Shown here piece after piece: positions 34,096 to 46,831 of a stretch of 64,000 nt of DNA; the first letter of the stretch is position 1, and each line of letters starts with the position of its first letter. This DNA is from Klebsormidium nitens (taxonomy: Eukaryota > Streptophyta > Klebsormidiophyceae > Klebsormidiales > Klebsormidiaceae). The notes below the pieces were generated by a model, which made no database searches, was not told the origin of the DNA, and was given only the letters and a program-made list of their open reading frames with translations. A program made the translations under genes and the position numbers. The DNA lies in assembly GCA_000708835.1 (NCBI GenBank), contig DF237231.1, positions 49,346 through 113,345 of the forward strand, given 5' to 3'.

Positions 34096-35477
34096 AAATT
34101 GAGGGGTGTCAGGAGTTCGCGATCTTAAATCTGTACAGAATCTTTGTGTCACAGTCTCAGGGTGGGGGGTAACTAATTCTGTAGGCTTGGAGGGTCTTAT
34201 TGTTATGCCCTCGTTGACAGCCTTGACTGCAGTTTCTGCCAACCTCCAATGAGTTCCCCTTCCGGACGTCTGAGCCGTCCGCTTTTCAGGGCTGTCGGTA
34301 GGGCTGTTTGCACGTTGTCGAAACAGATAAAATGTTCGACACCAGGAACTGATGCCTTACCTGCTTTCGAACTAGACCTGAGAGGAAAGCTCAGCTGTAC
34401 AGTCCGGTTGGCTTCTTCCGCGATCAATGTGCTTAAAGAAGTCTCGTTCTGACCAGCACTTGACCCAGTGCTCATAGATAACCCTAGTGACAAGGACAAG
34501 TTGAGACGCACGGAAGTTCATGCGATTTGCCTTTGGCGATCCCGCTTTGCTTTTCTCACTTGAAAACCACGGACGGAACAACACTCTTGAAATATGCAGG
34601 TTGATGAATCATGACGACTGTGGCGGAACAGCAAGGGGCGCGTTCAAAGTTGTACACACGTTGGGAGGGCTGACTCACGTCAAGGAGGCTGACGGACTCG
34701 TTGTACCGTAATTTGCGACTTTGAAAATCCTGGGCAGAGCAAGAAAAAGCCGTAGTGTCTATGCACAACTGCGCGGCTTGAAGAGGGCTCGAGAACATTC
34801 TTGTTATCCGGCCCCAGCCCACGCAGTCTGACCGAGGCACAGGAGCCAGCCGAATCGTCGAGTATGATACATAACCTGAGTCAATTGGCAACTGTAAGTT
34901 AGATCATGCGGCCAATCATCTAAGAACATGATATTCTTGCCGCTCCTTCACATCTGTTGAAGATACATGCGTGCGAGCTTGCTGGAAGCCGATACTGCAT
35001 GCCGGAATCTGCAAATGTTGGTGCATGCAGATGCGTCATGATCAGACGTCGACCAAATGTGAAAATTGCAATGTGCAAATACAACGTACTAGCTGTTTGT
35101 ATGCCAGAGCATACGTTCGACTATATATACACCTTTGAAAGGGTTTGGCGATACATCGTGGAATCAATGTACATATCCAATTGTGACTTTTCACATACCA
35201 CTGACGTTACGGATGCTGTATATCAATTAAGCGTCCTAGCTAGTGGCGCGATCGGTCATGCATGGGGAGATGCAACTGTATATTGCAGATCGAGCCAAGC
35301 GCATGTGCACCGTACTTGGTAATTCAACCAACGCGCGGCCAATGGTCTGTGTTGGAATCCAAGCAAATGGGGAAAACCGCCACGCCGCAGTGGTGCAGAT
35401 AGCATTCAGTGCATATTATCATATGTACAACTCAAACAGGACAGAGGCCAGAACATGGCGCCGAGTATGTTTGCCAA
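34096..35477. other. Convergent intergenic region, no supported gene
   Basis: 3' flanks of GLDH (+) and TRAPPC4 (-). Open frames are short, and the sequence becomes AT-rich between 34.9 and 35.4 kb. No RNA gene or repeat was recognised. Confidence 0.5.
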
Positions 35478-37223
35478 TTACTTTCCTGTGCTTGTTCGTT
35501 CTCGTTGTCGTATCAGTGTTGCAAGGTTGAGGTCCCAAAGCTCCACTCGGATTGGCATCTCTACTTCATAGAAAGGATTTTTGAGAACATAATCGGAGTA
35601 AAGCTCATAGATGCTTTTCAAGAGGAGATCGACCCCGGCCGCCCCCGTTTCTCCCGTGACGAAGAATTTCGTACCTGTGAAGACACCAGAAATAGAATTC
35701 CTCTCCGTTTCCTGTTGACTAACGACTTCCAGACACACGAGCAACATACACTCCACCCGGCATGCAGATTCAAACCAACGAGGGCCAGTGTAACACCCAC
35801 ATTAGCAGGTCATGGAATGAGAAAGTGTTACTAGGAAGCAGCACTAGCGGGTTGATAAGTTGAGCCCTTGTCAAGAATCGTGGAATCCAGACAATGCTAA
35901 ACGTAGCGTTTACATTTCAGACTCCGGTGCAACCTTGCCACTCCACAAAGTATGTATTTAACTGTACCAGGTTCGATGGCACTGCGGCTCTGAAGGCCAC
36001 GCCAATGTTCCTTCTTCCGCATCCGATAGCTATACTTTCCTGTGTCTTCGTGCCTCCGGGTTGAGACATAGAGCCATCCAAGCTTCTACACTCTTTGACG
36101 TGCTTTTAGAGCTTGAACACAGAACTTCTGGGAAGGATGTGCGTACCTGTTGCGGTCTGGAAGCAGTGCAAGTCAAATGTGTCGGCCTCCAGCAGCTCAA
36201 TCCCAGTGCACCCCGTCACCGGCGAGAGCTGGCTGGAGATAGCGTGGAGAGAGTGCCAAACGCTGGCCAGCCGCAGACTGTCATTTGTGTCGAGCTTGGC
36301 AATGGAGCCAAAGTCCTGCAGAAGAGCAGGCCCGACCATGTTAGGCCCCCCTTCTTTCCTGCCACGGCAGAAACTTTGTTCACAACAAGCCCCAGTGCAC
36401 CTTTTGGTGCTTGTATTAGTCAACCACCGGTCTCCAAACGACTCAGACGGCTGAAAGTAGGACTTGACTAACAGTTCTGCAGAGAGGTGTGAGCGGAAGG
36501 AACTTCGAACAAGCACAAGCCAAATATGAGTTACACCTGCGTTTGACGGCAACATAAATGTTTTGAAGAGCTTCTCCATCAGAGTCAGCAAACCTGCCCT
36601 TGACATGTCTGCTTCAGCAAAAACGAGCCCCTGGAGTATACACTCAAAAGGGAGTCTGAACTATCCGAGCTTGACGATTCTCCACCAACACTCTGGAAGG
36701 CATTTTCTACACTGGCAGACTCTTAAAAGCCCTTTGAGCAGCTATGCATTACAGGGAGACTTTTGTCGGCAACCAGTAGTATCATCTGATTTCCATTAAC
36801 TTCTGACTCATAGTATCATCTGTTCCAGATAGTATCCTGACAACAAGCCCTGACACTCTTCGAAGCGGGCACTACTTCGTGGTTTCCTTGACACCGCTCA
36901 GTTCCTGATTGTACCACCTCTGCGCATGAGCGCTCTTGCTTGGCGAAATTGAGACTCGCAATTATTGACGATCTTCACACAATGTCATCTCAAAGCTGCT
37001 CCTCTGTTCCCATGTCAGCAAGTTCTGCAAGGGTCAGATCAAGTCTCTACCTTAAAAAGCCATGTTTCAAGCGGCATATCGAAACTGCTGCTGGAGGAAA
37101 TCTGACGTGCATTGGTGGTCAGAAGAAACTTTGCAGCTTTCAAGAAGAGCAAGAGGATCCCACCTTGTAATATATCAGGCCGCCTGACTTGTTGATCACA
37201 AAGATATTGTAAATCGTGGACAT
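35478..37223 (-). CDS. TRAPPC4: TRAPP complex subunit 4 (Trs23/sybindin)
   Basis: Core subunit of the TRAPP tethering complexes, which activate Rab1/Ypt1-type GTPases in ER-Golgi and Golgi traffic. Three exons, 37223-37164, 36315-36147 and 35674-35478, join in phase to 141 residues, the usual land-plant length; animal forms are longer because of a PDZ-like insert that is absent here. Recognised segments are [17 protein letters not shown] (amino end), [36 protein letters not shown], then [15 protein letters not shown] and [20 protein letters not shown]. The longin-like fold is complete. Intron 1 is about 850 bp and shows nothing notable. The gene is convergent with GLDH. Confidence 0.95.
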
Positions 37224-38515
37224 TTTTCAGGTGCATTCCTGGGCCTGCCTGCACCTACAGATAATCAGGGCACAGCTCACAGGCTTGGATACTTAAGTTT
37301 CTTCGATAAGTGGTAGCTGCAATTCTAATGAGTTTTAAAATGTTTCCCTCTCCCGCCTGGCGCCAAAGTCCAATCCTTGCCTTTCTACAGGTTTGTAGTA
37401 CAGGGACTCAAATGCACAGCTTTAGGACGGGCTTCAGTGATGTACCAAGGATACCTTGTAAATCACCAGGCTGCATCAGCCGCCCACCACTCCCTTGCTT
37501 TCATGCTTTCTCCTTGTGCATTCTGAAGAGTATAGCTAGCTCCCCGGCCAAGCCCTGTTGCGCTCAACTTGATAGTATATATATTTACTAGTGGTCCCCT
37601 CAGCCATGTGTCCTGGTTAGCTCAGTTGGCTAGAGCGCAAGGCTGTTAACCTTGAGGTCGCTGGTTCGACCCCAGCACCAGGAGACTTCTGCGAAACTTT
37701 TGCCGCCGCGATCGACCTCTTTTGAAGGAACTTTTGCCCGAGTGTTCCGTCACTGGGAAAGGCCGCCCGACGGGGACGAATGGAACCCGCCCTAATTGCG
37801 CTAGCTTTCGAAGTTTATTAGGGACACAATTCGCCATGCCATGCACTGTAAGAGATGAAACCAACACATCGATCCATGCCAACAAAGCTAGGGCCGCCAG
37901 TAATGCATGAGGGCCACGGCGCGCGAGCGATCTTGGACATCCTCTCGGACATTTTGCCGTTGCAATTTTTAGTTGAAGCAATATCATAAGATCAGGAATC
38001 AACGTTGTGCAAGGGCTTTGTAACCACTGAGGTGGGTCGGTCTATGGCATGCATGTGGAGGAGACCACGAATCATGGTCCTGTGGTTTCGGCGACATACG
38101 ATAAGCATTTTCACTTTCTCATCGAGTCGACAAGCGAAAGCAATTGAAAAAGTCGCGCGTGTCACAGGAAGTCTTGCGTAAATATTTGCTTTTCCATATG
38201 ACATATGAGAGCATTCTCCAGACCTCATTGTAACGCCTCGGACAAATTCCAAGCTAGTTGGTCTTGTGGACGTCTTTTGATGGCTCCAAGCTGAAACCAT
38301 CCTTGGTTTTCTTTGTTTTTCTTGGGGGCTCGCACACGAACGATCGGAATCTTGGGGGTTGGCACCAGAATAAATACAAGAGGGAAATATCGATGGCGCA
38401 TGAAGGTCTTAACTTTGTTTTTCACACTGTACTTCGCCTAACTTGCAGACACCTCCACTTGACTTTTGACACCAGACTGAATCTTCCGTGTATCAGTTTT
38501 TCACGGTCTTATCGT
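37224..38515. other. Intergenic region around the tRNA gene
   Basis: Contains the presumed TRAPPC4 promoter, the tRNA-Asn gene and the 3' flank of the coiled-coil gene. Apart from the tRNA I see no supported gene. Confidence 0.5.
37611..37684 (+). tRNA. tRNA-Asn (GTT anticodon)
   Basis: 74 nt fold into a full cloverleaf. The acceptor stem TCCTGGT pairs perfectly with ACCAGGA, with discriminator G. The D arm is TAGCTCAGTTGGCTAGAGC. The anticodon loop reads CTGTTAA, and the T arm has GGTTCGACCCC, which is also the internal B box. There is no intron. A TATATATA stretch lies about 35 bp upstream, and a short T run 10 bp downstream could end Pol III transcription. Confidence 0.95.
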
Positions 38516-40575
38516 TCACGAGCGGCTGACAAGAGACGGCGCAACACCTCGAGAAGCGAGTAACGACTGCTTCGCTTTGCCATCCCCGGGCGTGACAGCC
38601 CCCCCGGGGCTTGGAACGCTTTCTCTCCGATCCGTTCGACCCGGTTGCGAACCGGACCCTTTTCGACTTTGAAGCTCCTTTACCGAGGCCCGCATGTTGA
38701 ACCCCCTCGTGGCTTCCAGCGTATCCGATGCAGCCTTCGTATACATCTTCGCGTTGAGCCGGTTGGCTCGTTTGGCAAGGGCTGAGCTCTGCTCCAGAAC
38801 CTGTCGAAGAACACTGCTTAGATTTAGTGTTTTGCACGTGATTCGAACGGAGGATGTTAGAAAGAGGATGGGCTATGCTGAACGAGAAGAAGGATCAGGG
38901 TCCTTTTATCATCTTCGACTGTGTACAACGTGTCTCCATCTACTGTAACAAGTTCAACGCCAAAACCAATACGTTGGACCAGCTTCGGCACGTCGGTGCA
39001 CCTTTGGCTGGCCGTCGGCGCCACGAACGGAGAAGATATGTCCACGTTGTGGACAACAGAATTGCAGGTACGTCGAATGCATCGATAAAAATGACTCTCG
39101 GGCTTTTTTCACTCAAAAATGTTCACAGACATTGCAGCCTTGTCCTTCGAACGGCCCCCAGAGAATACTCAGTTCTCTATGCGGGCGCGGTGGGCAACTT
39201 GGGAACGAAAGGACGGCTTGAAACGCCTTTGACAAATGAGACACTTCCGTCAGCTCCAAGGTCTCGTCTCGTTGTTTGTCAAGCATGACAAGAGCCAAAC
39301 AATCACTCGATGTCGGGCTTTACATCCTCGTGAGAAAGTCATGAGGAAGCGGACTCCCGCCTTGCTTCACAGCCTTTCACGGGCGCGCTTTTTGCAGCCG
39401 ACCAGCCACCACTCAATCTTATAAGTCCACCACCTTGCTTGCTTTACAAACGCAGAAACGCCTCCGTCCAGCACTTTACGAACCGCACTCCAAGAGCGCC
39501 TTGCGGGCGCTCAGCCGAGTCCCATTCGTCTCTGATTGCCCCGCTTACCTGGTTGAACTCCTCGGTCTGCTTTTTGATGTCCGCCAATAGCGCGTCCTTT
39601 TCCGCACGCTTTACCGTCAGCCCCCTCTCGAGCGCCTCCAGCTTTGGTTCCACGTGGGCCAGCTCTTTGTCCAGGCGCGCAATCTCTTCCGTGTCTGCCG
39701 CGATCTGCTCTTTGGCAAGCCTGTTCTTTTCCTGTAACAAAACACGAATCATCAGGGCCGAGAAGAATGCTGCAAGCACCGTGGTTTTTGCGACCGCTTG
39801 AGGCGCCGTAATCTTAAGAGCTCGGCGCTCTATGCCATCATGTGGCCACTCAAAAGCCCCCTACGGAGCCCTCACAATAGTAACTGGGAAAAGACTGAAA
39901 TGGTAGATTATTACTCATGTACCAAAGCCCTTGTTTGGGTTGAATCTTGCCATGCCAAAAGGAGGTCGAAATTCTGGTCAAGAAGAAGATGCTTGACTTT
40001 GTTCCGAACTCAAAGAGCAGTCAAGACTTCATCAATTTCGAGATACTACATTCTGAAGGAAAAGCAGCCGACATGTATGAGCACGATTTGAGCGGATGAA
40101 ATGAAGGTACCTTGGGCCTCAAACACTGAGGCCGCCTTCCAATCGCTCAAGCGCAACGGCTCAATGCGGTAAACCACTTTCTTTAAAGTCTAGGCCAATC
40201 GTTTCCTTGCTTCTTACTTGGGGTTTACGCACAGTGAGTAGAAACTGCATATCTTGATTAAGATCGCTGACTGCGCAATTAACAATCAAGACGCTCCTGC
40301 TTCATTATGAGGCTGCCTATGCTTGCTCAGTTCCTCACCTGTAAATGTGCCATCAGCTGGTCTAGATTCTTGATCCCCCTCGACACTGCATTCGGGTCTC
40401 GGTTCATGATGGAGTCTGCCCCGGGCTTCTTGGTCGCCTTTTTGCTCCCTGTGCTGCTAGCTGCGCTGGCTCTGCTGTCAGAGCGACCAGAAAAGCCGGC
40501 CGCCTGCGACGAAAGGGCCCGGGAGCTGCGGGGCCTGCTGACAGCCTTAGGGGTGCCCCCACTGGAGCTGGCCAT
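38516..40575 (-). CDS. Coiled-coil protein of unknown function (middle exons unresolved)
   Basis: Exon 1 (40575-40339) encodes a Ser/Ala/Arg-rich amino region ending in LDQLMAHLQ. It splices in phase to 39731-39549, a continuous coiled coil (AADTEEIARLDKELAHVEP and onward). The last exon, 38800-38516, has a clean acceptor and encodes another helical stretch (ALAKRANRLNAKMYTK) followed by a basic, Ser/Gly/Pro-rich tail to the stop. One or more exons between 39549 and 38800 could not be fixed; an open stretch around 38857-39045 is a candidate. No family is recognised. It resembles structural or kinetochore-type coiled coils only in general. It shares a divergent promoter with the JmjC gene. Confidence 0.6.
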
Positions 40576-41382
40576 ATTGCTATGACAGCTTTGAAAGTTG
40601 CGTAAGTATGAAAGCTTTTAGAGATGCGTAAGTATGTTGGTGATGTATTACTTCGTGCCTCCTTGAGTCGCACCACGAATGCTTAGTACAGACCTGGAGG
40701 GATGCTGCGAGAGGGAGTGAAAGAGCTCAGGTAGGAGTGAAATCTCTAATTTGTCGCAGAAGATTTGGAGTACACTGTAATGAGAGGGTGACAAGAGCTG
40801 CTCGTTGAGGTTGCTTTGTCTACTAGTATAAGATCGGCACCGAGGAGCTGCCTGTTAGAGCGCTCTTGATCAAACTGAGAGTCTATGCATGGAGCACAAG
40901 GACGTGGGGCTTGCCTCAAAGATTGAAAGCTTTTGTATCTCTTTCCCAATCCGGAAATTCAAGGCTGAGCAGAATGAAGAGCTCGAATGAGCTGTCCCGT
41001 GAGAGTCAATGTTTGCAAGAACGTACGAGTGAGAAATTAGTTTTGCTGCAGCTCAGGCCAAGCGCCAGCTTCAACGTACATGGCACCTTGCCACATCTTG
41101 CACAGGGGATAGCGAGAGATCTGACAAAATATGTGTGAGGGGGGCAGGCTCTGATGTCCAGTTATGCGTGACAGGCGCAGACGTCAGCCGCACTAGTTTC
41201 TTGCGTTATTAGATTTGAGTTGTGGAGCAGGCTGAGCTTCAGCCTGGCTTCAGCTGAATATTGGACCATTTTGCGCGCGCATCTTAATCAGAGCCTTTTG
41301 AAGCCGTCGATATCCCAACGAGACGCCCTTTTGCCGTGGATCTTCGAGCTGGCTAGGCGGCCCTTCTCGCAGCCTGCTCAGA
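40576..41382. promoter_or_regulatory. Divergent promoter region, coiled-coil gene and JmjC gene
   Basis: About 800 bp between the two divergent start codons. No TATA box or repeat is convincing. Open frames are short. Confidence 0.5.
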
Positions 41383-44300
41383 ATGGCCACTCGGGAAAAG
41401 TTCCTTGTGAACGTCGTGGTGAATGTGAAGGGCGCCAAGAAGGTCATGGCGTCCAAGAAGAAGCAGAAGATCAGCGGCGTGGCCTCCACGAAGGCTACAA
41501 AAGCATCGCAGGGTCCTCGCGCGAAGAAACCAAAGCTGTCCAACCTGGAACCTGAGTTTGCGCTAGATCCGGCTGAAGCTGAGCATTCAGGACGGCAGGT
41601 TGGACAGCCGGGCCAGTCGTATGAGCTGGAGAACGGCTCGCATCCTTACGGGGTGCGGCCGATGGGGAACATGTACTTTGAGAAGGCGGAGGTGAATGTG
41701 AGGGATGCTGGGCTGGGAGAACTGTGCAATTTGAGTGACGAGCAGGTGTTGGATATTCTGGGGAGGCTGGACTCTAAGGACCTTAGTAGAGTGGCACAGG
41801 TGAGCGATGTGATGGTGGTAGTGGTGGTAATGGCTACGGTAGTTGTCTGAGAGGTGGCATTCACAGCGACATTTGTCTGATGGTCTTTCACACCGACATG
41901 TTTGCAGCATTACGTCTGCAAATCAGCAGGGTGAAAATCGAATATTTGAAGATGAGAGAACGGGGACCATTGGCGTCGATATGCAGCCCATCTGGCTGAA
42001 AAGGTCAGCTTCGCTGGTGGACAGCTTTCCTAATAATTGTGGGGGCGCCTCCAAGGTTTTCATAACCTCCTGTCAAAACTGAATGAACGCTGAGAACCCT
42101 GATCTGTGTCAAATTTCGCCCCCTTTCATTGATCCCAGCTCTTGTTTCCCAGGTTAGCAAGTCGCTGTACGTTTTTGCCCATCACGACGAGCTCTGGCGG
42201 GCGCTCACCCTACAAGAGTTCAGCGGGGGTTTTAGCTACGCCCCAGAAGGCTGGAAGCAAACGTTTGTAACACACCTACTTAACGCCACCGCAAACCCTA
42301 ACCCTAATACAAGCAGCAGGCCCCAGTTGCATTCTCTGCAACAAGACCCTCCAGCGAACGGGGCTAGGCAATCAGGGAAAGAGGAAAGAAGTCTGCAGGC
42401 AAGCGCTTTAGGGACAGCAATTGCTGTACATAAACCGCTGCAAGTATCAGGGTTCTATTCAGATTACCTCTTCCAGTCCTGGCTGTGTGCTAGCATCTCT
42501 GTCAAGCAAGAGTGGTTAGAGCGAAGCACGGTGCCCCGTAGAAGCAACCTCTCACTCCAGCAGTTCATCGACGATTTTGAGCGACCCAATCGACCTGTGA
42601 TCATCACTGATGTTGTAAAGGAGTGGCCGGCGTTTCAGAAGTGGGACCGGGAGTATCTGCTGAAAGCGGTGGGGGATGAGAAGTTTGCATGCGGGCCGGT
42701 AGAGTTTACGCTGGACGAGTATCATGCATACGGGGACTGGGCGAGGGAGGAGCGGCCTCTGTACTTGTTTGACAGGTACGTGCTCTGTTCTCAGTAGGCC
42801 TTTGTTCTGCGTTGGATGTCAGATTTCCTTCCACGTCATGATCAATTTGCCCCGTATCTTTCTTCCAGAACCTGGGAAACCGAACTCAAGGAACGTCCGT
42901 TTCATTTCGTTGACGATGCTCTGTTGTTGGGGGTGGTCTTTGAGAACTCCTTCTGTTCTGCAGTCTCTGCAGAGTACGTTGTGGGTTTGCGCATCCAAGT
43001 TGTGTCAAGCACAGAGCGTCAAGCGCCTCAACATTGTGGACCTTTACATGATCGTGCTAATGCGCCCCGCTGCTTTGCACAGTCAGCATCAGGCACCCAA
43101 TCTTACGCTGCAACAATTCCCTTTGAGCCAGTTCTGATAGATTCTGGTCGCATTAATGGCAAAACAAGACAGGTTTCCAGGTTGCGCCTTTCCTTTTCTC
43201 CTAAAGAAGCGCGGGCTCTAAATCCTTTCTCAAATTCCTTGTGATCGTGCAGCAAGTTCGGTGAAAAGGTCCCCCAATTGGTGGCGGACTACGAGGTTCC
43301 CGAGTATTTCCGGGAGGATCTGTTTGGTTTGCTGGGCGACAAGCGGCCCGACTTCCGGTGGCTCATCATTGGGCCAGCACGATCCGGCAGCTCCTGGGTG
43401 AGCCTCTCGTAGGATGCTCAAGATCGGCTCTCCAACCATGTTCTGACCTTGGGAGGTGTAAGCCACAAATTAGGTAGAGCCGATTCATCCCGTCTGACAC
43501 GCCGGGATTTGGAAATCCAATTGAACAATTGGAAAAGGCTGCCAGAGGAGTTGGACATTCCTGGTTTTGGAGACGATTTGGCGCACAGCCTGAAGTTAGC
43601 TTGCTCCATCCCGCATCTGCCCCTTACAAGTCCACTCTCTTCCGGTTGACACTATTTGCTTTGTCTTTCCCTGGATGGACTCTATCACTCTTTGCTTCTC
43701 GATGAAAATGATCGATCAACGGAGGAGACTACGAAACGCCAAGCTAGAGCGTTTAGTATTCTTCATTCAGCCGCCACACGTTGCGTTCGTCTCACTTCAC
43801 GCGGTCCTCCTGCAGCACATCGATCCAAACTCCACCTCCGCTTGGAACGCCGTCATCAGGGGGTCAAAGAAGTGGATTCTGTACCCCCCCAACATGACGC
43901 CGCCCGGCGTGCGCCCCAGCGCGGACGGCGCTGACGTGGTCGCGCCGGTGTCCATTGCCGAGTGGTTCATGAACTTTTATGACGAGACGAGGTGAGTGTA
44001 AGCCGTGGGTTCGGGTGTTCTGACGGCGTCGGTATACTTCCCCAAAAAGTTTTGCTCGTTCATGCCTGGAGAGCGGCGACCTGCCTTTTTGAAGTCGAGT
44101 CAGGAGTACGGATGATGGATCTGGGCCATCAGAGTCGTGGACTCGATCGGTGACACCTGCACTAGTTGTCGGAAGTCGCCTGGACTCAACCCGCAATTTG
44201 CCCCAAGGCCTTGCTTGTCCTTGGATAGGGATGACCCACAAAACCTTTCTCGTCCAGAACAACGAAAGAAGAATTGTACAGAGAGTGTCAACATGGCTCT

Positions 44301-45732
44301 CACTTTCTCCTTCGCAGACAGGGCGACGCCATGCGACCCCTCGAGTGCATATGCCGAGCGGGCGAGGTGCTCTTCGTCCCACGTGGCTGGTGGCACACCG
44401 TAATCAATCTGGAGGAGTCGGTGGCTGTAACGCAGGTGAGACAGCAGCATACTCTCTTCCGTCGAGAAAAACTGCGTAGCAAACGGAATAGTTGGCGTTT
44501 ATGAGGTCTGCATGCGGCCAGCGACGGTAAAGAGCTCTTTCTGTGGGTCGGAATGATCGAGGCAATCTGTGAGAGCAGAAATTGCGGCAATAGGCGCATA
44601 TGATGCGTCATTTCTCTTGGGAGCTCCTTCACTATCTTTGGCAGTCATGAGTTACGACTTTCTGACTCAGGTTTTGAGTCTGTCGGACTCGTCTCGTTCT
44701 AGTACTCCAGAACCCTGGTGCTCTTTACACTGTCCTTCCGACAATCCCAGTGTCTAACGAAAGCTGGCGGCCTCGCTCGCATACATGCCGACACGTGGTC
44801 GCCTTACTCGCCTTGCTGACGCCACCTCCCCCTTGCAGAACTACGTCAGCAGGCGCAACATCCTGGAGACCCTGTCGTTCCTCGCGCGGCCGAATGCCAA
44901 GGATCTGGTGTCTGGGACGCGAGACAGGGAGAGCCTGCACGGGGCCTTCAAAGCAGCGTTTGAGAACAAGTTTCCGGGTAAGAGTGCGCCTGCTTACCGT
45001 TGAAAGCTTCCACCTTGGACTTCCTACAAGGTCTCTTAGGGCTCTCCTATTATTGATTCGTGGGGGTCGGATGGCTTGGAGAAGCAAGGGATCATTTCAA
45101 GTTTGCCTGCATGTTTGCGAGACAGGGTTCAGTGCGAACGGTTCTGTGGTTGGATCAATTACGGGAAGAAAGAGTGAAGGGCAGTTTTTGCAGACCTTCA
45201 CTTTCAAGCCGTTTTGTGGGCCGCCAGCATTCGAATTGATTTTCTTTCGGGCCTGTGCCTGTTCAGTTCTCGTTCAGCCTTGGAAGGTAGAGGATTCGAT
45301 ATGAGATTTCAGGAACGGTGAAATGGGGAGCTGGTTCTATCATTGGATATGCACGTTCGGTCCTTACAGGCCCCTGCAGCTGCTTTTTCACCTGCGTTAA
45401 CATCAGTCACGGGCCCACTTGACAGAATTCAGTGTCTTCTGGGTTTTGAGAAGTTCTGAACTTTTCATGTTCTCTCTGTAAGGGTCATCTGAAGGACGTC
45501 TTACACGATGTCCTGTGCAGGGGAGTTGGAACGTCTCGAAGCGGAGGCTGCCGCCGAGAAGGCGAGGAAAGAACGAAAGAAGTCGTTTTGGGAGTCCGTC
45601 ACAGACGCAGGCGCGCCGGCGTTCAGTCTTGGGACGGCGCTCGCAGGGGCGACCAGTGAAGAGAAGCCTGCCGCTGCAACCGCCGATCCTTGTCCAGGCG
45701 GCTTCAAGTTTAACTTCGGTCCGTTGAGTTGA
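41383..45732 (+). CDS. JMJ22: F-box/JmjC-domain dioxygenase, JMJ22/JMJD6-like
   Basis: Fe(II)/2-oxoglutarate oxygenase. Its land-plant relative JMJ22 is reported as a histone arginine demethylase, and JMJD6 is a lysyl hydroxylase, so the substrate here is open. Exons 41383-41799, 42153-42775, 43253-43397, 43816-43991, 44318-44435, 44839-44977 and 45521-45732 join to about 609 residues. A basic amino end is followed by an F-box (LCNLSDEQVLDILGRLDSKD, then SKSLYVFAHHDELWRALTL), a disordered linker, a cupin entry (RPVIITDVVKEWPAF) and the JmjC core. Metal ligands are His396, Asp398 (start of exon 4) and His480 (in GWWHTVINL). Lys413 should bind 2-oxoglutarate, matching JMJD6 Lys204. The carboxyl end is a basic helix and a Gly/Phe-rich tail. 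All catalytic residues are present. Confidence 0.93.
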
Positions 45733-46831
45733 CAACAGCAGTGAACGCATGAGTTGCCCTCGATACATGGGTCTGACTTTGCACGCACAGTTCTAAGTTC
45801 CGTCAATGGCCGTATGAGTCGACTCTTCTGCAAAGGCAGCCGAAAGCGAACAGGAAACGTCTGTAATCCCATGCGCAAGCAACAACCGTATGGTCGATCT
45901 GTCAGCATCGAGTGGATGTACGTTGAGAGAGCGCGTTATGCAACTTGGCGGCTCTTGGTGCAAGCCTACTGACGAGAGCACATTATCATTCGGTCGTAGA
46001 ATATATGCGTGCTTCATGCATTCCGTTGGAATATTTTGATGCAATGATCAATCATGCTGAATATACCTAGCTCAAGGTCTACACGTACATATACATGTTG
46101 CTGGTTTGCATGAGCTCGAACTCAGCTCCGTGCGGTCAGCTAGCCAGATCGAGAGTTTCCGTATGCATCAATCACGCGGCATCCGATCGACCGGACAATT
46201 GCGCAACGTGCATATCTAAGCAGTGCCGTGAGTCTGGCCACATGTAGATTGAGTGCATGCTACGGACTGTTGTTCATTGCAAGCTTGCTAGATCTAGATC
46301 ATGTTGTCCATGGTATACGTGATCGACTCAGAATAACTCAGTGACACGCGCATGACTGAGTGACTTCCATCGCAAGCTAATTGGGCGCTAGCTGTGGGCG
46401 CAGACATCAAGCATGACCATGCAGACTACGCGTATGCACGGTTTTACTTGCACATTTGGATCAAACCTGTGCTAACATAGAGACGGTATAAGCTGACTAT
46501 TCGCGTGCATAAAGCTTGAAGATGCAGGTCACACAACGCGCTGTGTATGGCTCTCGACTCCGTCTGATTGCGGCGTTTGGACGCCGTCCCCCGTCCGATT
46601 GTAGATGTCCCGCCGCGGGAAAACCGCCGCCAGCAGTGCCTGCATCCGTCAGCAAAAGGATCGTCAGCATATGACGAGAGGGAAAACCTGGCCCTTTCTT
46701 TTCAATTCTGGGTTTGTCAACTCTTACGTGATTCCAAAGGAGTCCCCTAATGCGTGCGGGGCATAATGCATGGAGTTGCATCTTCATCCTCGCCCAGCTT
46801 GCTTCGAAGCTACCTCTGAAGACATAAACTT
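45733..46831. other. Convergent intergenic region, no supported gene
   Basis: 3' flanks of the JmjC gene (+) and the glycosyltransferase gene (-). AT-rich, with many short direct and inverted words but no open frame, RNA gene or repeat that I can support. Confidence 0.5.

Noticed and set aside
38857-39045. Open stretch on the minus strand as a middle exon of the coiled-coil gene
   Set aside because: The protein looks plausible, but no acceptor or donor in the needed phase could be found.
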